A DNA stretch of 64,000 nucleotides from Mycolicibacterium aichiense (GTDB taxonomy: Bacteria; Actinomycetota; Actinomycetes; Mycobacteriales; Mycobacteriaceae), in the NCBI RefSeq assembly GCF_010726245.1, contig NZ_AP022561.1:682001-746000 (forward strand), written 5' to 3'. A program made the translations under genes and the position numbers. Shown here one piece after another: positions 35,861-45,468 of the stretch. How positions within the stretch are numbered: the stretch's first letter is position 1; each line of letters begins with the position of its first letter. The notes below the pieces were generated by a model that saw only the letters and a list, made by a program, of their open reading frames with translations, ran no database searches and was not told the DNA's origin.

Positions 35861-38155
35861 GTGACATCTGGGCTCTCTGGAGCAGTCGATACCGTCGACC
35901 ACGCGTCAACCACCCCCGAGCACCCGCAGCCGTATCGCGAACTCGGGCTCAAAGACGACGAATATCAGCGGATCCGGGACATCCTCGGCCGCAGGCCCAC
36001 TGACGCCGAGCTCGCCATGTACTCGGTCATGTGGAGCGAACACTGCTCGTACAAGTCCTCCAAGGTGCACCTGCGCTACTTCGGTGAGACCACGACGGAG
36101 GCCATGCGGTCCTCGATGCTGGCCGGTATCGGCGAGAACGCCGGCGTGGTGGACATCGGCGACGGCTGGGCGGTCACGTTCAAGGTCGAGTCGCACAACC
36201 ACCCGTCCTACGTCGAGCCCTACCAGGGCGCGGCCACCGGTGTGGGCGGCATCGTGCGCGACATCATGGCCATGGGTGCGCGCCCGGTGGCGGTGATGGA
36301 CCAGCTGCGGTTCGGTGCGGCCGACGCCCCCGACACCCGCCGGGTGCTCGACGGTGTGGTCCGCGGCATCGGCGGCTACGGCAACTCCCTCGGCCTGCCG
36401 AATATCGGCGGCGAGACGGTGTTCGACGCCTCCTACGCCGGCAACCCCCTGGTGAACGCGCTGTGCGTGGGTGTGCTGCGCAAGGAGGACCTGCACCTGG
36501 CGTTCGCCTCCGGAACCGGCAACAAGATCATCCTGTTCGGCGCGCGCACCGGCCTCGACGGCATCGGCGGGGTGTCGGTGCTGGCTTCGGACACCTTCTC
36601 CGGCGACGAGTCCGGTGCGGGCCGCAAGAAGCTGCCGAGCGTTCAGGTCGGGGACCCCTTCACCGAGAAGGTGCTCATCGAATGCTGCCTGGAGCTGTAC
36701 GCCGCCGGCCTGGTGGTCGGGATCCAGGACCTCGGCGGGGCCGGATTGTCCTGTGCGACATCCGAACTCGCGTCCGCCGGCGATGGCGGCATGCGCATCG
36801 AGCTGGACCGGGTGCCGCTGCGGGCGAAAGACATGACCCCGGCCGAGGTGCTCTCCAGCGAGTCGCAGGAACGCATGTGCGCGGTGGTTACCCCGGACAA
36901 CGTCGACGCGTTCCTGGCGGTGTGCCGCAAATGGGATGTGCTGGCCACCGTCATCGGCGAGGTCACCGACGGCGACCGCCTGCAGATCACCTGGCAGGGC
37001 GAGACCGTCGTCGACGTGCCGCCGCGGACCGTGGCCCACGAGGGGCCGGTCTACGAACGGCCGGTGCAACGGCCCGACACCCAGGACGCGCTGATCGCCG
37101 ACACGTCGGCCAAGCTGCCGCGCCCGCAGACCGGTGCCGAACTGCGCGCGACTGTGCTTGCGCTGGTTGGCAGTCCGCATCTGTGCAGCCGCGCGTTCAT
37201 CACCGAGCAGTACGACCGCTACGTGCGCGGTAATACCGTGCTGGCCGAACATGCCGACGGCGGCGTGCTGCGCATCGACGAAGCCACCGGCCGCGGAATC
37301 GCATTGTCCACCGACGCGTCAGGCCGCTATACCCAACTCGATCCGTACACCGGCGCACAGCTGGCGCTGGCCGAGGCCTACCGCAATGTCGCCGTCACCG
37401 GTGCGACGCCCGTCGCGGTGACCAATTGCCTCAACTTCGGCTCACCCGAAGACCCCGGGGTGATGTGGCAGTTCTCGCAGGCCGTCCGCGGATTGGCGGA
37501 TGGCTGTGCAGCCCTTGGCATTCCGGTCACCGGCGGCAACGTCAGCTTCTACAACCAGACCGGGGCGACGCCTATCCTGCCGACCCCGGTAGTGGGTGTG
37601 CTCGGCGTCCTCGACGACGTGACGCGCCGGCTGCCCACCGGTCTCGGAAACGAGCCGGGGGAGAGCCTTCTGCTGCTGGGTGACACCCGCGACGAGTTCG
37701 ACGGCTCGATCTGGGCTCAGGTCACCGGTGACCATCTCGGTGGCGTGCCGCCGCAGGTGGACCTGGAGCGGGAGAAGCTGCTGGCCGAGGTGCTGGTCGC
37801 CGCGTCCCGCGACGGGCTTGCCTCGGCAGCCCACGACCTGAGCGAAGGCGGACTCATCCAGGCCGTCATCGAAGCGGCGCTGGCCGGTGAAACCGGTTGC
37901 CGCATCGTGCTTCCCGAGCAGGCTGACCCGTTCGTCACGCTGTTCTCCGAGTCCGCAGGCCGTGCCCTGGTCGCCGTGCCGCGGACCGAAGAGAGCCGGT
38001 TGGTGTCGATGTGCGAGGCCCGCGGGCTGCCGGTCACCCGGATCGGGGTGTCGGACCCCGGCTCGGATTCCGTTGAGGTGCAAGGCTTGTTCACCGTGAC
38101 GCTGGCGGAGCTGCGCGCCACCTCCGAGAAAGTGCTGCCCGGGCTGTTCGGATGA
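35861..38155 (+). CDS. purL: FGAM synthase large subunit PurL
   Basis: A 764-residue short-form PurL, the synthetase subunit of phosphoribosylformylglycinamidine synthase, which works with PurS and PurQ from the unit at 30.7-31.6 kb. Motifs are [49 protein letters not shown] and a second repeat with [18 protein letters not shown] start at 35861. The stop overlaps the next gene's ATG. Confidence 0.98.
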   Translation: MTSGLSGAVDTVDHASTTPEHPQPYRELGLKDDEYQRIRDILGRRPTDAELAMYSVMWSEHCSYKSSKVHLRYFGETTTEAMRSSMLAGIGENAGVVDIGDGWAVTFKVESHNHPSYVEPYQGAATGVGGIVRDIMAMGARPVAVMDQLRFGAADAPDTRRVLDGVVRGIGGYGNSLGLPNIGGETVFDASYAGNPLVNALCVGVLRKEDLHLAFASGTGNKIILFGARTGLDGIGGVSVLASDTFSGDESGAGRKKLPSVQVGDPFTEKVLIECCLELYAAGLVVGIQDLGGAGLSCATSELASAGDGGMRIELDRVPLRAKDMTPAEVLSSESQERMCAVVTPDNVDAFLAVCRKWDVLATVIGEVTDGDRLQITWQGETVVDVPPRTVAHEGPVYERPVQRPDTQDALIADTSAKLPRPQTGAELRATVLALVGSPHLCSRAFITEQYDRYVRGNTVLAEHADGGVLRIDEATGRGIALSTDASGRYTQLDPYTGAQLALAEAYRNVAVTGATPVAVTNCLNFGSPEDPGVMWQFSQAVRGLADGCAALGIPVTGGNVSFYNQTGATPILPTPVVGVLGVLDDVTRRLPTGLGNEPGESLLLLGDTRDEFDGSIWAQVTGDHLGGVPPQVDLEREKLLAEVLVAASRDGLASAAHDLSEGGLIQAVIEAALAGETGCRIVLPEQADPFVTLFSESAGRALVAVPRTEESRLVSMCEARGLPVTRIGVSDPGSDSVEVQGLFTVTLAELRATSEKVLPGLFG

Positions 38156-39936
38156 CCAGTGCGGTCGACGATGTCACCGGTGAGGCTCAGTCCCCGACCG
38201 GGACACAGCGTCGCCGCGAGTCGCTGATCGAGTGGACGTGGAGCCTGGTCCGGCTGGACTTCGTCGGGGTGGCGGTCGGTGCGCTGTTCTTCTGCCTGTC
38301 CCTGACGCCGTCGCTGGTTCCGCGCGACTGGGTGCTGGCCGGTGTGATCGGCGGGATCAACGCCGCCATCGGGTACGGCATCGGGGTGTTGGCGGGCAAG
38401 GCGGTTCGCCGGCTCTTCCTCGACCACCAGCCGTGGTGGCCGCCGAGCGGGCGGATTGCCTTCCGTCTCAAGGCTGCGACCGTGGTGCTGTCGATCGGTG
38501 CCAGCGTGCTGATGCTCGTGCCTGCCGCCGCCTGGCAGCGCGAGATCGCGGCCGTCATGGGTATCGAAGGTCCCTCCACGCTGATCTACCTGCGCACGCT
38601 GGCCGTCGCGCTGGTCGCCGGCGGACTGTTCGTCGGTGCCGCGCGGGTGATCAAGGACGCCATCAAGTTCTTGGCGCGGCTGATGATCCGGCGGTGGCAC
38701 ATCAACGACGAAGTCGCGATGTTCATCGGCACCGCGATCGTCGTGGTGCTGATCATCACCCTCGTCAACGGGGTGCTCTACCGAGGCTTCATCGCCGGTG
38801 CCAGTGCGGTGTTCCAGCCCCAGAACGACACCACCCGTCCCGGCGTCGAACAACCTGTCCGGCCCGAAAGATCGGGCAGCTCGGCATCATTCGCCCCGTG
38901 GGACACCCTGGGGTTCCAGGGGCGCAACTTTGTCGGCACCGGGCCGGACGCCACCGAGCTCACCGAGCTCAACGGGCGGCCCGCGAAGGAGCCGATCCGG
39001 ATCTACGCCGGCCTGGAAACGGCGGACACCACCGAGGGCCGGGTGGCCGTCCTGCTCTCGGAGTTGCAGCGCACCAAGGCTTTTGAGCGCAAAATTCTGG
39101 TCATCATCCCCACCACCGGCACCGGCTGGGTCGACCCGGTGGCGGCCAGGGCCATCGAGTCGATGTACAACGGCGACACTGCGCTGGTCGCCATGCAGTA
39201 CTCCTACCTGCCGAGCTGGATCTCGTTCCTTGCCGACCGCGACAAGTCGGTGGAGGCGGGCCGGGCGATGATCAACGGCATCCAGCGCCGATGGCTGCAG
39301 TGGCCGGAGGCCGGCCGCCCCAAGCTGATGCTCTACGGCGAAAGCCTGGGGTCGCTGGCCGGTCAGGGCGCGTTCGGATACCTTCCCGACGTCGTCGACA
39401 AGGGGTTCTCGTCGGTGCTGTGGGTCGGGCCACCCAACGCCAGCGTGTTGTGGAAGGCACTGACCGTGCGGCGTGATCCGGGCAGCCCGGAATACCAACC
39501 GCGCTACGACGGCGGGCGCACCGTGCGGTTCGCGCAGGCCGCCGGGCCCGAACAGATCGCCGGGATCGCGGCATCCCCGACCTGGAAGGGCACCCGGGTG
39601 CTCTACCTGCAGCACCCGTCGGACCCGGTGGTGTGGTGGTCACCGCGGCTGTTGTTCACCCGGCCCGACTGGCTGCGGGAGCCGCCGGGCTTCGACCGCA
39701 GCCCCGCCATGCAGTGGTATCCCATCGTCACGTTCTGGCAGGTCAGTGCCGATATGGCGGGTAACGTCACCAGCTCACAGGCGGCGCCGAACGGGCACGG
39801 CCACAACTACGGCGACAGCCCGCTCGACGGCTGGGTCGCGGTCGCCGCACCCGACGGCTGGACACCCGCCGACACCGACCGGGTCCGGCGTTCCCTCGAC
39901 AAGCTCATCGCGGCAGGCGGACCCGAATTCCAATGA
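38152..39936 (+). CDS. Membrane alpha/beta-hydrolase (PF10081-like)
   Basis: A 594-residue protein. The N-terminal half has about five membrane helices within residues 35-220. The C-terminal half is an alpha/beta hydrolase domain with nucleophile elbow [15 protein letters not shown] and flanking segments [11 protein letters not shown] and [14 protein letters not shown] (probable acid). The late NGHGHNYGD probably carries the catalytic His. The family is typical of actinomycetes, and its substrate is not known. It is coupled to purL by a four-base overlap and to the CPBP gene downstream in the same way. Confidence 0.85.
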   Translation: MTSAVDDVTGEAQSPTGTQRRRESLIEWTWSLVRLDFVGVAVGALFFCLSLTPSLVPRDWVLAGVIGGINAAIGYGIGVLAGKAVRRLFLDHQPWWPPSGRIAFRLKAATVVLSIGASVLMLVPAAAWQREIAAVMGIEGPSTLIYLRTLAVALVAGGLFVGAARVIKDAIKFLARLMIRRWHINDEVAMFIGTAIVVVLIITLVNGVLYRGFIAGASAVFQPQNDTTRPGVEQPVRPERSGSSASFAPWDTLGFQGRNFVGTGPDATELTELNGRPAKEPIRIYAGLETADTTEGRVAVLLSELQRTKAFERKILVIIPTTGTGWVDPVAARAIESMYNGDTALVAMQYSYLPSWISFLADRDKSVEAGRAMINGIQRRWLQWPEAGRPKLMLYGESLGSLAGQGAFGYLPDVVDKGFSSVLWVGPPNASVLWKALTVRRDPGSPEYQPRYDGGRTVRFAQAAGPEQIAGIAASPTWKGTRVLYLQHPSDPVVWWSPRLLFTRPDWLREPPGFDRSPAMQWYPIVTFWQVSADMAGNVTSSQAAPNGHGHNYGDSPLDGWVAVAAPDGWTPADTDRVRRSLDKLIAAGGPEFQ

Positions 39937-40481
39937 TCACCAAGGATTCCGGTGCACCGGCCGTACGTGCGATCGTCAGCACCGGGTTGGCGGCGGCCGT
40001 CGGTGCGCCGCTGGGATTGTGGCCGCCACGGCTATGGTCGGGCCTGCGAACCGGAGGGGTCGCGGGCGGGTTTGTGGTGCTGACCGTCGCGGCGCTGACC
40101 AGAGTGCCGCGGGTGCGCCAGGGGATGGTCGACCGCACGGTCCCGCCGAATCCCGTCCGGTGGCTGGCGCTGGACATTCCGATTGCGACGGCGTGGACGG
40201 AAGAGATGCTGTTTCGGGGCCTGTTTCAGACCGTCGCGGTTCGGGCGCTCGGGCCGACATTCGGCCCGCTGGCGCAAGCGGCCGCCTTCGGGCTCTGGCA
40301 CATCCCCGACGCGCGCCGGGTCGGCGACCCGGTGCTGGGCACCGTGGTGGTGACCGGGGTGGCCGGCTGGGTGTTCGGCTGGCTCGCCAGACGGTCGGGC
40401 AGCGTGCTGGCACCGGTGCTGGCGCACACGGCGTTCAACGAGTCCGCCGCGGTGGCCGCGATCGTGCTGCAGCGGCGCTAG
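39933..40481 (+). CDS. CPBP-family intramembrane metalloprotease (Rv0804-like)
   Basis: A 182-residue membrane protein with the three CPBP/Rce1 motifs: EE at residues 90-91 with Arg95 (WTEEMLFRGLF), His123 in FGLWHIPDA, and a final His/Asn in LAHTAFNES. Four or more hydrophobic helices surround them. Members cleave peptides within the membrane. The target here is unknown. It sits where M. tuberculosis has Rv0804. The 3' end overlaps the convergent F420-type gene by four bases. Confidence 0.88.
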   Translation: MITKDSGAPAVRAIVSTGLAAAVGAPLGLWPPRLWSGLRTGGVAGGFVVLTVAALTRVPRVRQGMVDRTVPPNPVRWLALDIPIATAWTEEMLFRGLFQTVAVRALGPTFGPLAQAAAFGLWHIPDARRVGDPVLGTVVVTGVAGWVFGWLARRSGSVLAPVLAHTAFNESAAVAAIVLQRR

Positions 40482-40888
40482 TCGCCCGTCGTCGGCACGT
40501 CCCGGCTGTCCGGCACCAGTTCGTGCGGTTCGGTCTCGGTGTCGTCGATGCCGAAGCTGATGATCCGTTTGGGCGTGATCCGGATGATCGCATCCCCGTC
40601 GGGCGCCTCGGCCTGTTCGGCGGTGCCGCGGATCTCCAGACATCGCACCCGCCACGGGCTGCGCGAGGCGATGTCGTCGACGACGAACGCAACGGTGTTG
40701 TTGGTGGCCAGGTTGCGGAACTTGCGGCTCTTGGCCATGTTGTAGCCGACGACGTCGAGGGTGCCCAGTGCGTCGTTGTAGGTGAAGCCGACCGGACTGT
40801 TCTGCAGCGTGCCGTCCGGTGCGATGGTGGCCAGCCTGCCGAGATCCGCCGACTTCAGGTATTCGATTTCGTGCGGTTTGAACGCCAT
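40478..40888 (-). CDS. PPOX-class F420-dependent protein (MSMEG_5819-like family)
   Basis: A 136-residue split-barrel flavin/F420-binding protein. Visible motifs are YLKSADLGRLATIAPDGTLQ, NSPVGFTYND, and SRKFRNLATNNTVAFVVDDI. It fits the family typified by the M. smegmatis protein MSMEG_5819, which would make this its counterpart. Such proteins bind F420 or a flavin and reduce unknown substrates. ATG 40888 is used; an upstream start at 40909 is less likely. Confidence 0.85.
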   Translation of the reverse strand: MAFKPHEIEYLKSADLGRLATIAPDGTLQNSPVGFTYNDALGTLDVVGYNMAKSRKFRNLATNNTVAFVVDDIASRSPWRVRCLEIRGTAEQAEAPDGDAIIRITPKRIISFGIDDTETEPHELVPDSRDVPTTGD

Positions 40889-40942
40889 CACGTCACGGTA
40901 GGACCTCAACTTCGGTTGACGTCAATACCGCATACTCGACTG

Positions 40943-41335
40943 GTGCCCGCCCGCAGCAGCGCCGACCCCGAAGCCACCGTCGCCGCGGTTCGGGCCGTCT
41001 CGGACTGGCTCCGCGACGACACCGCACCCGCCCCTGACCGACCGGCGATCGCCGCGGCCGTCCGGTTGACCGCCCGCACCCTGGCCGCGGTCGCGCCAGG
41101 CGCGAGCGTGGAGGTGCGCGTGCCACCTTTTGTTGCGGTCCAATGCATCTCCGGGCCCCGCCACACCCGCGGTACACCCCCCAATGTGGTGGAGGCCGAT
41201 CCGCGGACCTGGCTGCGGCTGGCGACCGGCCTGCTGGGCGTCGACGAGGCCTCCCGGGGCGGGGGGCTGCGGCTGTCGGGATCCCGGGCGGGCGAGGTGG
41301 AGTCCTGGCTCCCCGTCGTGACACTGACCGACTGA
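40943..41335 (+). CDS. Sterol-carrier-family small protein (Rv0807-like)
   Basis: A 130-residue protein starting at GTG 40943, which is where the family's N-terminus (EATVAAVRAVSDWL) begins. The frame is open far upstream but only as antisense of other genes. Core strands ASVEVRVPPFVAVQCISG and RGTPPNVVEADPRTWLRL match actinobacterial small sterol-carrier/SCP-2-like proteins that lie immediately before purF. The ligand is not known. It is divergent from the F420-type gene. Confidence 0.78.
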   Translation: MPARSSADPEATVAAVRAVSDWLRDDTAPAPDRPAIAAAVRLTARTLAAVAPGASVEVRVPPFVAVQCISGPRHTRGTPPNVVEADPRTWLRLATGLLGVDEASRGGGLRLSGSRAGEVESWLPVVTLTD

Positions 41336-41427
41336 GGCCCCGACACTCGGCGTTGGGTTCCGTGTTTGGAGCCGATGCCCGTAAACTGGCTTACGTCACC
41401 AACCTGCGCCAGGGAGCAGCCCATATC

Positions 41428-42957
41428 GTGACCGAACACGTGGAGAACGACCCTCGGGAAGAGTGCGGCGTCTTCGGCGTATGGGCTCCAGGCGAGGATG
41501 TAGCCAAACTCACTTATTACGGTCTCTATGCCCTGCAGCACAGGGGTCAGGAAGCCGCAGGCATCGCCGTCGCCGACGGATCGCAGGTCCTGGTTTTCAA
41601 GGATCTGGGTCTGGTCAGCCAGGTATTCGACGAGCAGACGCTGGCCGCCATGCCCGGCCACGTCGCCATCGGTCACTGCCGGTACTCGACCACCGGGTCC
41701 ACGACCTGGGAAAATGCCCAACCGGTGTTCCGTAACACCGCGGCGGGCACCGGAATCGCGTTGGGACACAACGGAAACCTGGTCAACACCACCGATCTGG
41801 CCGCCCGCGCCCGGGATGCCGGGCTGATCAACCCGAACATGCCGGGTGCGGCGACCACCGACTCCGACATCCTCGGCGCTCTGCTGGCCCACGGCGCGGC
41901 CGACTCCAGCATCGAGCAAGCAGCCCTGGAATTGCTGCCCAGCGTGCGCGGGGCGTTCTGCCTGACCTTCATGGACGAGAACACGCTCTACGCCGCGCGC
42001 GACCCGTACGGCGTGCGCCCGCTGTCGCTGGGCCGGCTCGACCGCGGCTGGGTGGTGGCCTCCGAGACCGCCGCCCTCGACATCGTCGGCGCCTCGTTCG
42101 TCCGCGACATCGAGCCCGGTGAACTGCTGGCCATCGACGCCGACGGCGTGCGTTCCACCCGGTTCGCAAACCCGACCCCCAAGGGTTGCGTGTTCGAGTA
42201 CGTCTATCTCGCCCGGCCCGACAGCGTCATCGGCGGCCGGTCCGTGCACGCCACCCGCGTCGACATCGGCCGCCGGCTCGCCGCCGAGCAGCCCGTCGAC
42301 GCCGACCTGGTCATCGGCGTTCCGGAATCGGGAACACCCGCCGCGGTCGGATACGCCCAAGGGTCCGGCATCCCGTTCGGCCAGGGCCTGATGAAGAACG
42401 CCTACGTCGGGCGCACGTTCATCCAGCCGTCGCAGACCATCCGTCAGCTCGGCATCCGGCTCAAGCTCAATCCGCTCAAGGAAGTGATCCGCGGCAAGCG
42501 GCTCATCGTCGTCGACGACTCGATCGTGCGCGGCAACACCCAGCGCGCGCTGGTGCGCATGCTGCGTGAGGCGGGTGCGGTCGAGGTACACGTGCGCATC
42601 GCGTCGCCACCGGTGAAGTGGCCGTGCTTCTACGGCATCGACTTCGCCACCCCGGCCGAGCTGATCGCCAACGCGGTGGACAAAGAGGGCGAGATGCTCG
42701 AAGCGGTGCGGCATGCGATCGGCGCCGACACCCTGGGTTACATCTCCAAGCAGGGCATGATCGCGGCGACCGAACAGCCCGCCACGCGGCTGTGCTGCGC
42801 CTGCTTCGACGGCACCTACCCGATCGAACTGCCCGGCGAGACCGCGCTCGGCAAGAACGTCGTCGAGCACATGCTGGCCACCGCCGCCCGCACCGGGCTT
42901 CCGATCCAGCCGGTGTCAGTCGACAACGACAACGTCTCGGCGCTCAGCAGGCCCTGA
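41428..42957 (+). CDS. purF: Amidophosphoribosyltransferase
   Basis: A 509-residue enzyme of the first committed purine step, making phosphoribosylamine from PRPP and glutamine. A short propeptide ends before the nucleophile Cys13 (EECGVFGVW), which becomes N-terminal after cleavage. The glutaminase domain contains IGHCRYSTTGS. The phosphoribosyltransferase domain has the PRPP loop LIVVDDSIVRGNT. Cysteines in GCVFEYVYLA and LCCACFDGTY fit the [4Fe-4S]-bearing B. subtilis type. The start is GTG 41428 with GGGAG upstream. Confidence 0.98.
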   Translation: MTEHVENDPREECGVFGVWAPGEDVAKLTYYGLYALQHRGQEAAGIAVADGSQVLVFKDLGLVSQVFDEQTLAAMPGHVAIGHCRYSTTGSTTWENAQPVFRNTAAGTGIALGHNGNLVNTTDLAARARDAGLINPNMPGAATTDSDILGALLAHGAADSSIEQAALELLPSVRGAFCLTFMDENTLYAARDPYGVRPLSLGRLDRGWVVASETAALDIVGASFVRDIEPGELLAIDADGVRSTRFANPTPKGCVFEYVYLARPDSVIGGRSVHATRVDIGRRLAAEQPVDADLVIGVPESGTPAAVGYAQGSGIPFGQGLMKNAYVGRTFIQPSQTIRQLGIRLKLNPLKEVIRGKRLIVVDDSIVRGNTQRALVRMLREAGAVEVHVRIASPPVKWPCFYGIDFATPAELIANAVDKEGEMLEAVRHAIGADTLGYISKQGMIAATEQPATRLCCACFDGTYPIELPGETALGKNVVEHMLATAARTGLPIQPVSVDNDNVSALSRP

Positions 42958-42959
42958 GG

Positions 42960-44282
42960 CTACCCGGCGGCCTCGCTGACCTTGCGCATCTGCGCGCCCA
43001 GCGTGGCCGAATGCAATGGGCGTCCGGCCAGCCAGTACAACCGGCCCAGCAGCCCGCGCGGATAGAAGATCGCCTGCTGGTCATATCGGCTGCCGCCCTG
43101 GTCGGGTGCGACCCGCATCTCCAGCCAACGCACCCCCGGGCTGCGGTCGTCGGCCCGCAGCCGTAGCAGCGCACCCTCGTCGCGGCTCTCCACGTGCCAG
43201 CGCGGCGGAACGGAATGCTCGACCGCCTCCCACAGCCGCTCCGGGCTTGCCGTCGTGCGCAACGACCGGGTGTCGGTGTAAACGATGGCGCCGGCCCAGT
43301 CCGGGTCGTTCGGCAGCGGCGCGGCGGTGCCGGTGTCCCACGTGGTCTCCACCTCGCCGCGGGCGATCCGGGCCAAGGCGAGCGAGACCGCCCGCCGGTA
43401 GGGGGTGAGGCCGGCGGCCGGCCGGTCGATGACGGTGTCGATGTCGTGGTTGTTCATGACGGCATCGCAATGCAGGGATTCGACCAGCGGGCGGGCCAGA
43501 CCGGACGGGATGGGCGTCACGAATCCCACCCACAGTGCGGCGATCCGCGGGGTCAGCACCGGCAGCACGATGATGCGGCGTTGGCTCAGCCCGGCGACCT
43601 CGGCGTAGATCTGCATCATGTCGCCGTACTCGAGGACGTCCGGCCCACCGATGTCCCAGGCCCGCGACTTCGGCACGTCGGCGGTGGCCGCGGCGGCGAG
43701 ATAGTGCAACACGTCGCGGATCGCGATCGGCTGAATCTTGTTGTGCACCCACTTCGGTGTCGTCATCACCGGCAGGCGGTCGGTGAGGTGACGGATCATC
43801 TCGAACGACGCCGATCCCGAGCCCACCACCACCCCGGCCTGCAACACCACCGTCTCGATGCCCGATGCGATGAGGATCTCACCGACCGTGGTGCGCGACG
43901 CCAGGTGCGTGGACAGCTCGGCGCCCTCCGGGTGCAGGCCGCTGAGGTAGACGATGCGCTTCACGCCCGCGCTTCGGGCGGCGGTGACGACGTTCTGGGC
44001 CGCGCGCCGCTCGTCGGCGGCGAAATCCGCCGACGTGCCCATGGAGTGCACCAGGTAGTAGACGACGTCGATGTCGGTGAAAGCCTCGGCGAGCGAGTCG
44101 GCGTCGGTGAGGTCACCGCGAGCGATCTCGATCTGGTCGCGCCACGGCACGTTCGCGAGTTTGTCCGGGTTTCGCGCCAGCGCCCGCACGGCGAAACCGT
44201 CCTCCAGCAGTCGCGGCACCAGGCGGCCGCCGACGTAACCGGTGGCACCGGTCACCAAGCATCGGATCTGCTTCGCCGACAT
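42960..44282 (-). CDS. Extended SDR (NAD(P)-binding) fused to a DUF2867 domain
   Basis: A 440-residue two-domain protein. Residues 1 to about 290 form an atypical extended SDR/NmrA-like fold (IRCLVTGATGYVGGRLVPRL, VVYYLVHSMGTS, RIVYLSGLHPEG). The C-terminal 150 or so residues (RSLRTTASPERLWEAVEHS, then GRLYWLAGRPLHSATLG) belong to DUF2867, a START-like lipid-binding fold. A role in quinone or polyketide-like chemistry is possible but unproven. The start at 44282 has GGAGGATCC before it. It is one of three genes lying between purF and purM here. Confidence 0.85.
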   Translation of the reverse strand: MSAKQIRCLVTGATGYVGGRLVPRLLEDGFAVRALARNPDKLANVPWRDQIEIARGDLTDADSLAEAFTDIDVVYYLVHSMGTSADFAADERRAAQNVVTAARSAGVKRIVYLSGLHPEGAELSTHLASRTTVGEILIASGIETVVLQAGVVVGSGSASFEMIRHLTDRLPVMTTPKWVHNKIQPIAIRDVLHYLAAAATADVPKSRAWDIGGPDVLEYGDMMQIYAEVAGLSQRRIIVLPVLTPRIAALWVGFVTPIPSGLARPLVESLHCDAVMNNHDIDTVIDRPAAGLTPYRRAVSLALARIARGEVETTWDTGTAAPLPNDPDWAGAIVYTDTRSLRTTASPERLWEAVEHSVPPRWHVESRDEGALLRLRADDRSPGVRWLEMRVAPDQGGSRYDQQAIFYPRGLLGRLYWLAGRPLHSATLGAQMRKVSEAAG

Positions 44283-44338
44283 GGATCCTCCGTTCGTCGC
44301 CCCCGTAATTCGGAGCCGAGGACCGGTTGGATTGCCAC

Positions 44339-44773
44339 TTATTCGAACGGGCAACCCGGATTCGGCGCATCGACTGCCAGCGGGCTGCCCGCGGGCTTGA
44401 TGTAGAGCACCCACATCACCACCGGGACCGGGCCCTCATTGCGGCCCTCGTGGATATAACCGGTGCCGCTGCCCTCGCTGATCGAGTCGCCCGCGTTGTA
44501 CACACCGTCGACCGAGCAGTCGCCCTTGTAGTGGGTCAAGGTGCCCTGCTTGATCACCCCGAACACCTGGCCCGGGTGGTAGTGCCAGCCGGTGGTGCCG
44601 CCGGGGGCGATGGTGAGCTCCCGGGTCACGAAGTCCCTGCCGTCCAGAGTGGACTGCACCAAGGTGTCCGCCTCGATGCCCGAGTTGGGCGTCGCCGCAG
44701 CCGATGCGGGGAACAACACCGCACCGGTGATCGCGATGGTCAACGCCGCAGGGAAACACCGCACTGGTTTCAT
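44339..44773 (-). CDS. Secreted cupin-domain protein
   Basis: A 144-residue protein: signal peptide (MKPVRCFPAALTIAITGAVL, cleavage near ASA-A), then a single cupin barrel with the first metal motif GWHYHPGQVFGVIKQG and the second GYIHEGRNEGP. Exported cupins of this type are common in mycobacteria, and their activity is unassigned. It lies 56 bases upstream of the SDR-DUF2867 gene and is likely co-transcribed with it. A start at 44803 is possible but lacks a ribosome site. Confidence 0.82.
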   Translation of the reverse strand: MKPVRCFPAALTIAITGAVLFPASAAATPNSGIEADTLVQSTLDGRDFVTRELTIAPGGTTGWHYHPGQVFGVIKQGTLTHYKGDCSVDGVYNAGDSISEGSGTGYIHEGRNEGPVPVVMWVLYIKPAGSPLAVDAPNPGCPFE

Positions 44774-44802
44774 CGCGCACCAGAGTGTCACACAATGTCG
44801 CA

Positions 44803-45420
44803 ATGGCGTTTCGGGGCTGGCCGATCGAGGCTGTGGAGTTCTACGAGGGGCTGGAGGCTGACAACTCCAAGGTCTATTGGACCGCGCATCGCGGTGTCTA
44901 CGACCGCCAGGTGAAAGCCCCGATGGAGGAGCTGCTCGCCGAGCTGGCCGGCGAGTTCGGCGAGGGCACGCTGTTCCGGCCGCACCGTGACGTGCGGTTC
45001 AGCGCCGACAAATCCCCGTACAAAACCAACTGCGCAGCCAGGCTCGGCTCGGGCTACGTGTCGTTCTCGGCCGACGGCCTGTCGGTGGGCAGTGGTCTGT
45101 ACATGCCCGACGCCGCGGCGCTGGCCCGGTACCGGGCGGCGGTCGACGCCGAGAAGTCCGGCGCCGAGCTGGCCGGCATCGTCGACGCGCTGCGCGCGGG
45201 CGGCTACGAGACGATGGCCCATGACGTCCTCAAGACCGCGCCGAGGGGCTACCCGAAGGATCATCCGCGCATCGACCTACTGCGCCATAAAGGCATCGCG
45301 ATGATGAAGACCTGGCCGGTCGGCGCCTGGCTGGGTACGGCGAAGGCCAAGGACCGCGTGGTCACCACGTTGCGCGCCGGGGCGCCGTTGCGCGACTGGC
45401 TGGCCCGGCACGTCGGCTGA
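44803..45420 (+). CDS. DUF2461-family protein
   Basis: A 205-residue protein of the DUF2461/TIGR02453 family, recognised by FYEGLEADNSKVYWTAHRGV, FRPHRDVRFSADKSPYKTNC and the later GYPKDHPRIDLLRHKG. Function unknown. ATG 44803 is chosen; a GTG at 44785 would give six extra residues. Divergent from the cupin gene and 48 bases before purM. Confidence 0.88.
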   Translation: MAFRGWPIEAVEFYEGLEADNSKVYWTAHRGVYDRQVKAPMEELLAELAGEFGEGTLFRPHRDVRFSADKSPYKTNCAARLGSGYVSFSADGLSVGSGLYMPDAAALARYRAAVDAEKSGAELAGIVDALRAGGYETMAHDVLKTAPRGYPKDHPRIDLLRHKGIAMMKTWPVGAWLGTAKAKDRVVTTLRAGAPLRDWLARHVG

Positions 45421-45468
45421 CGACTGCTACGTTTCTCCCGCGGACGTCGACCGGTAGCCTTATGCCCG

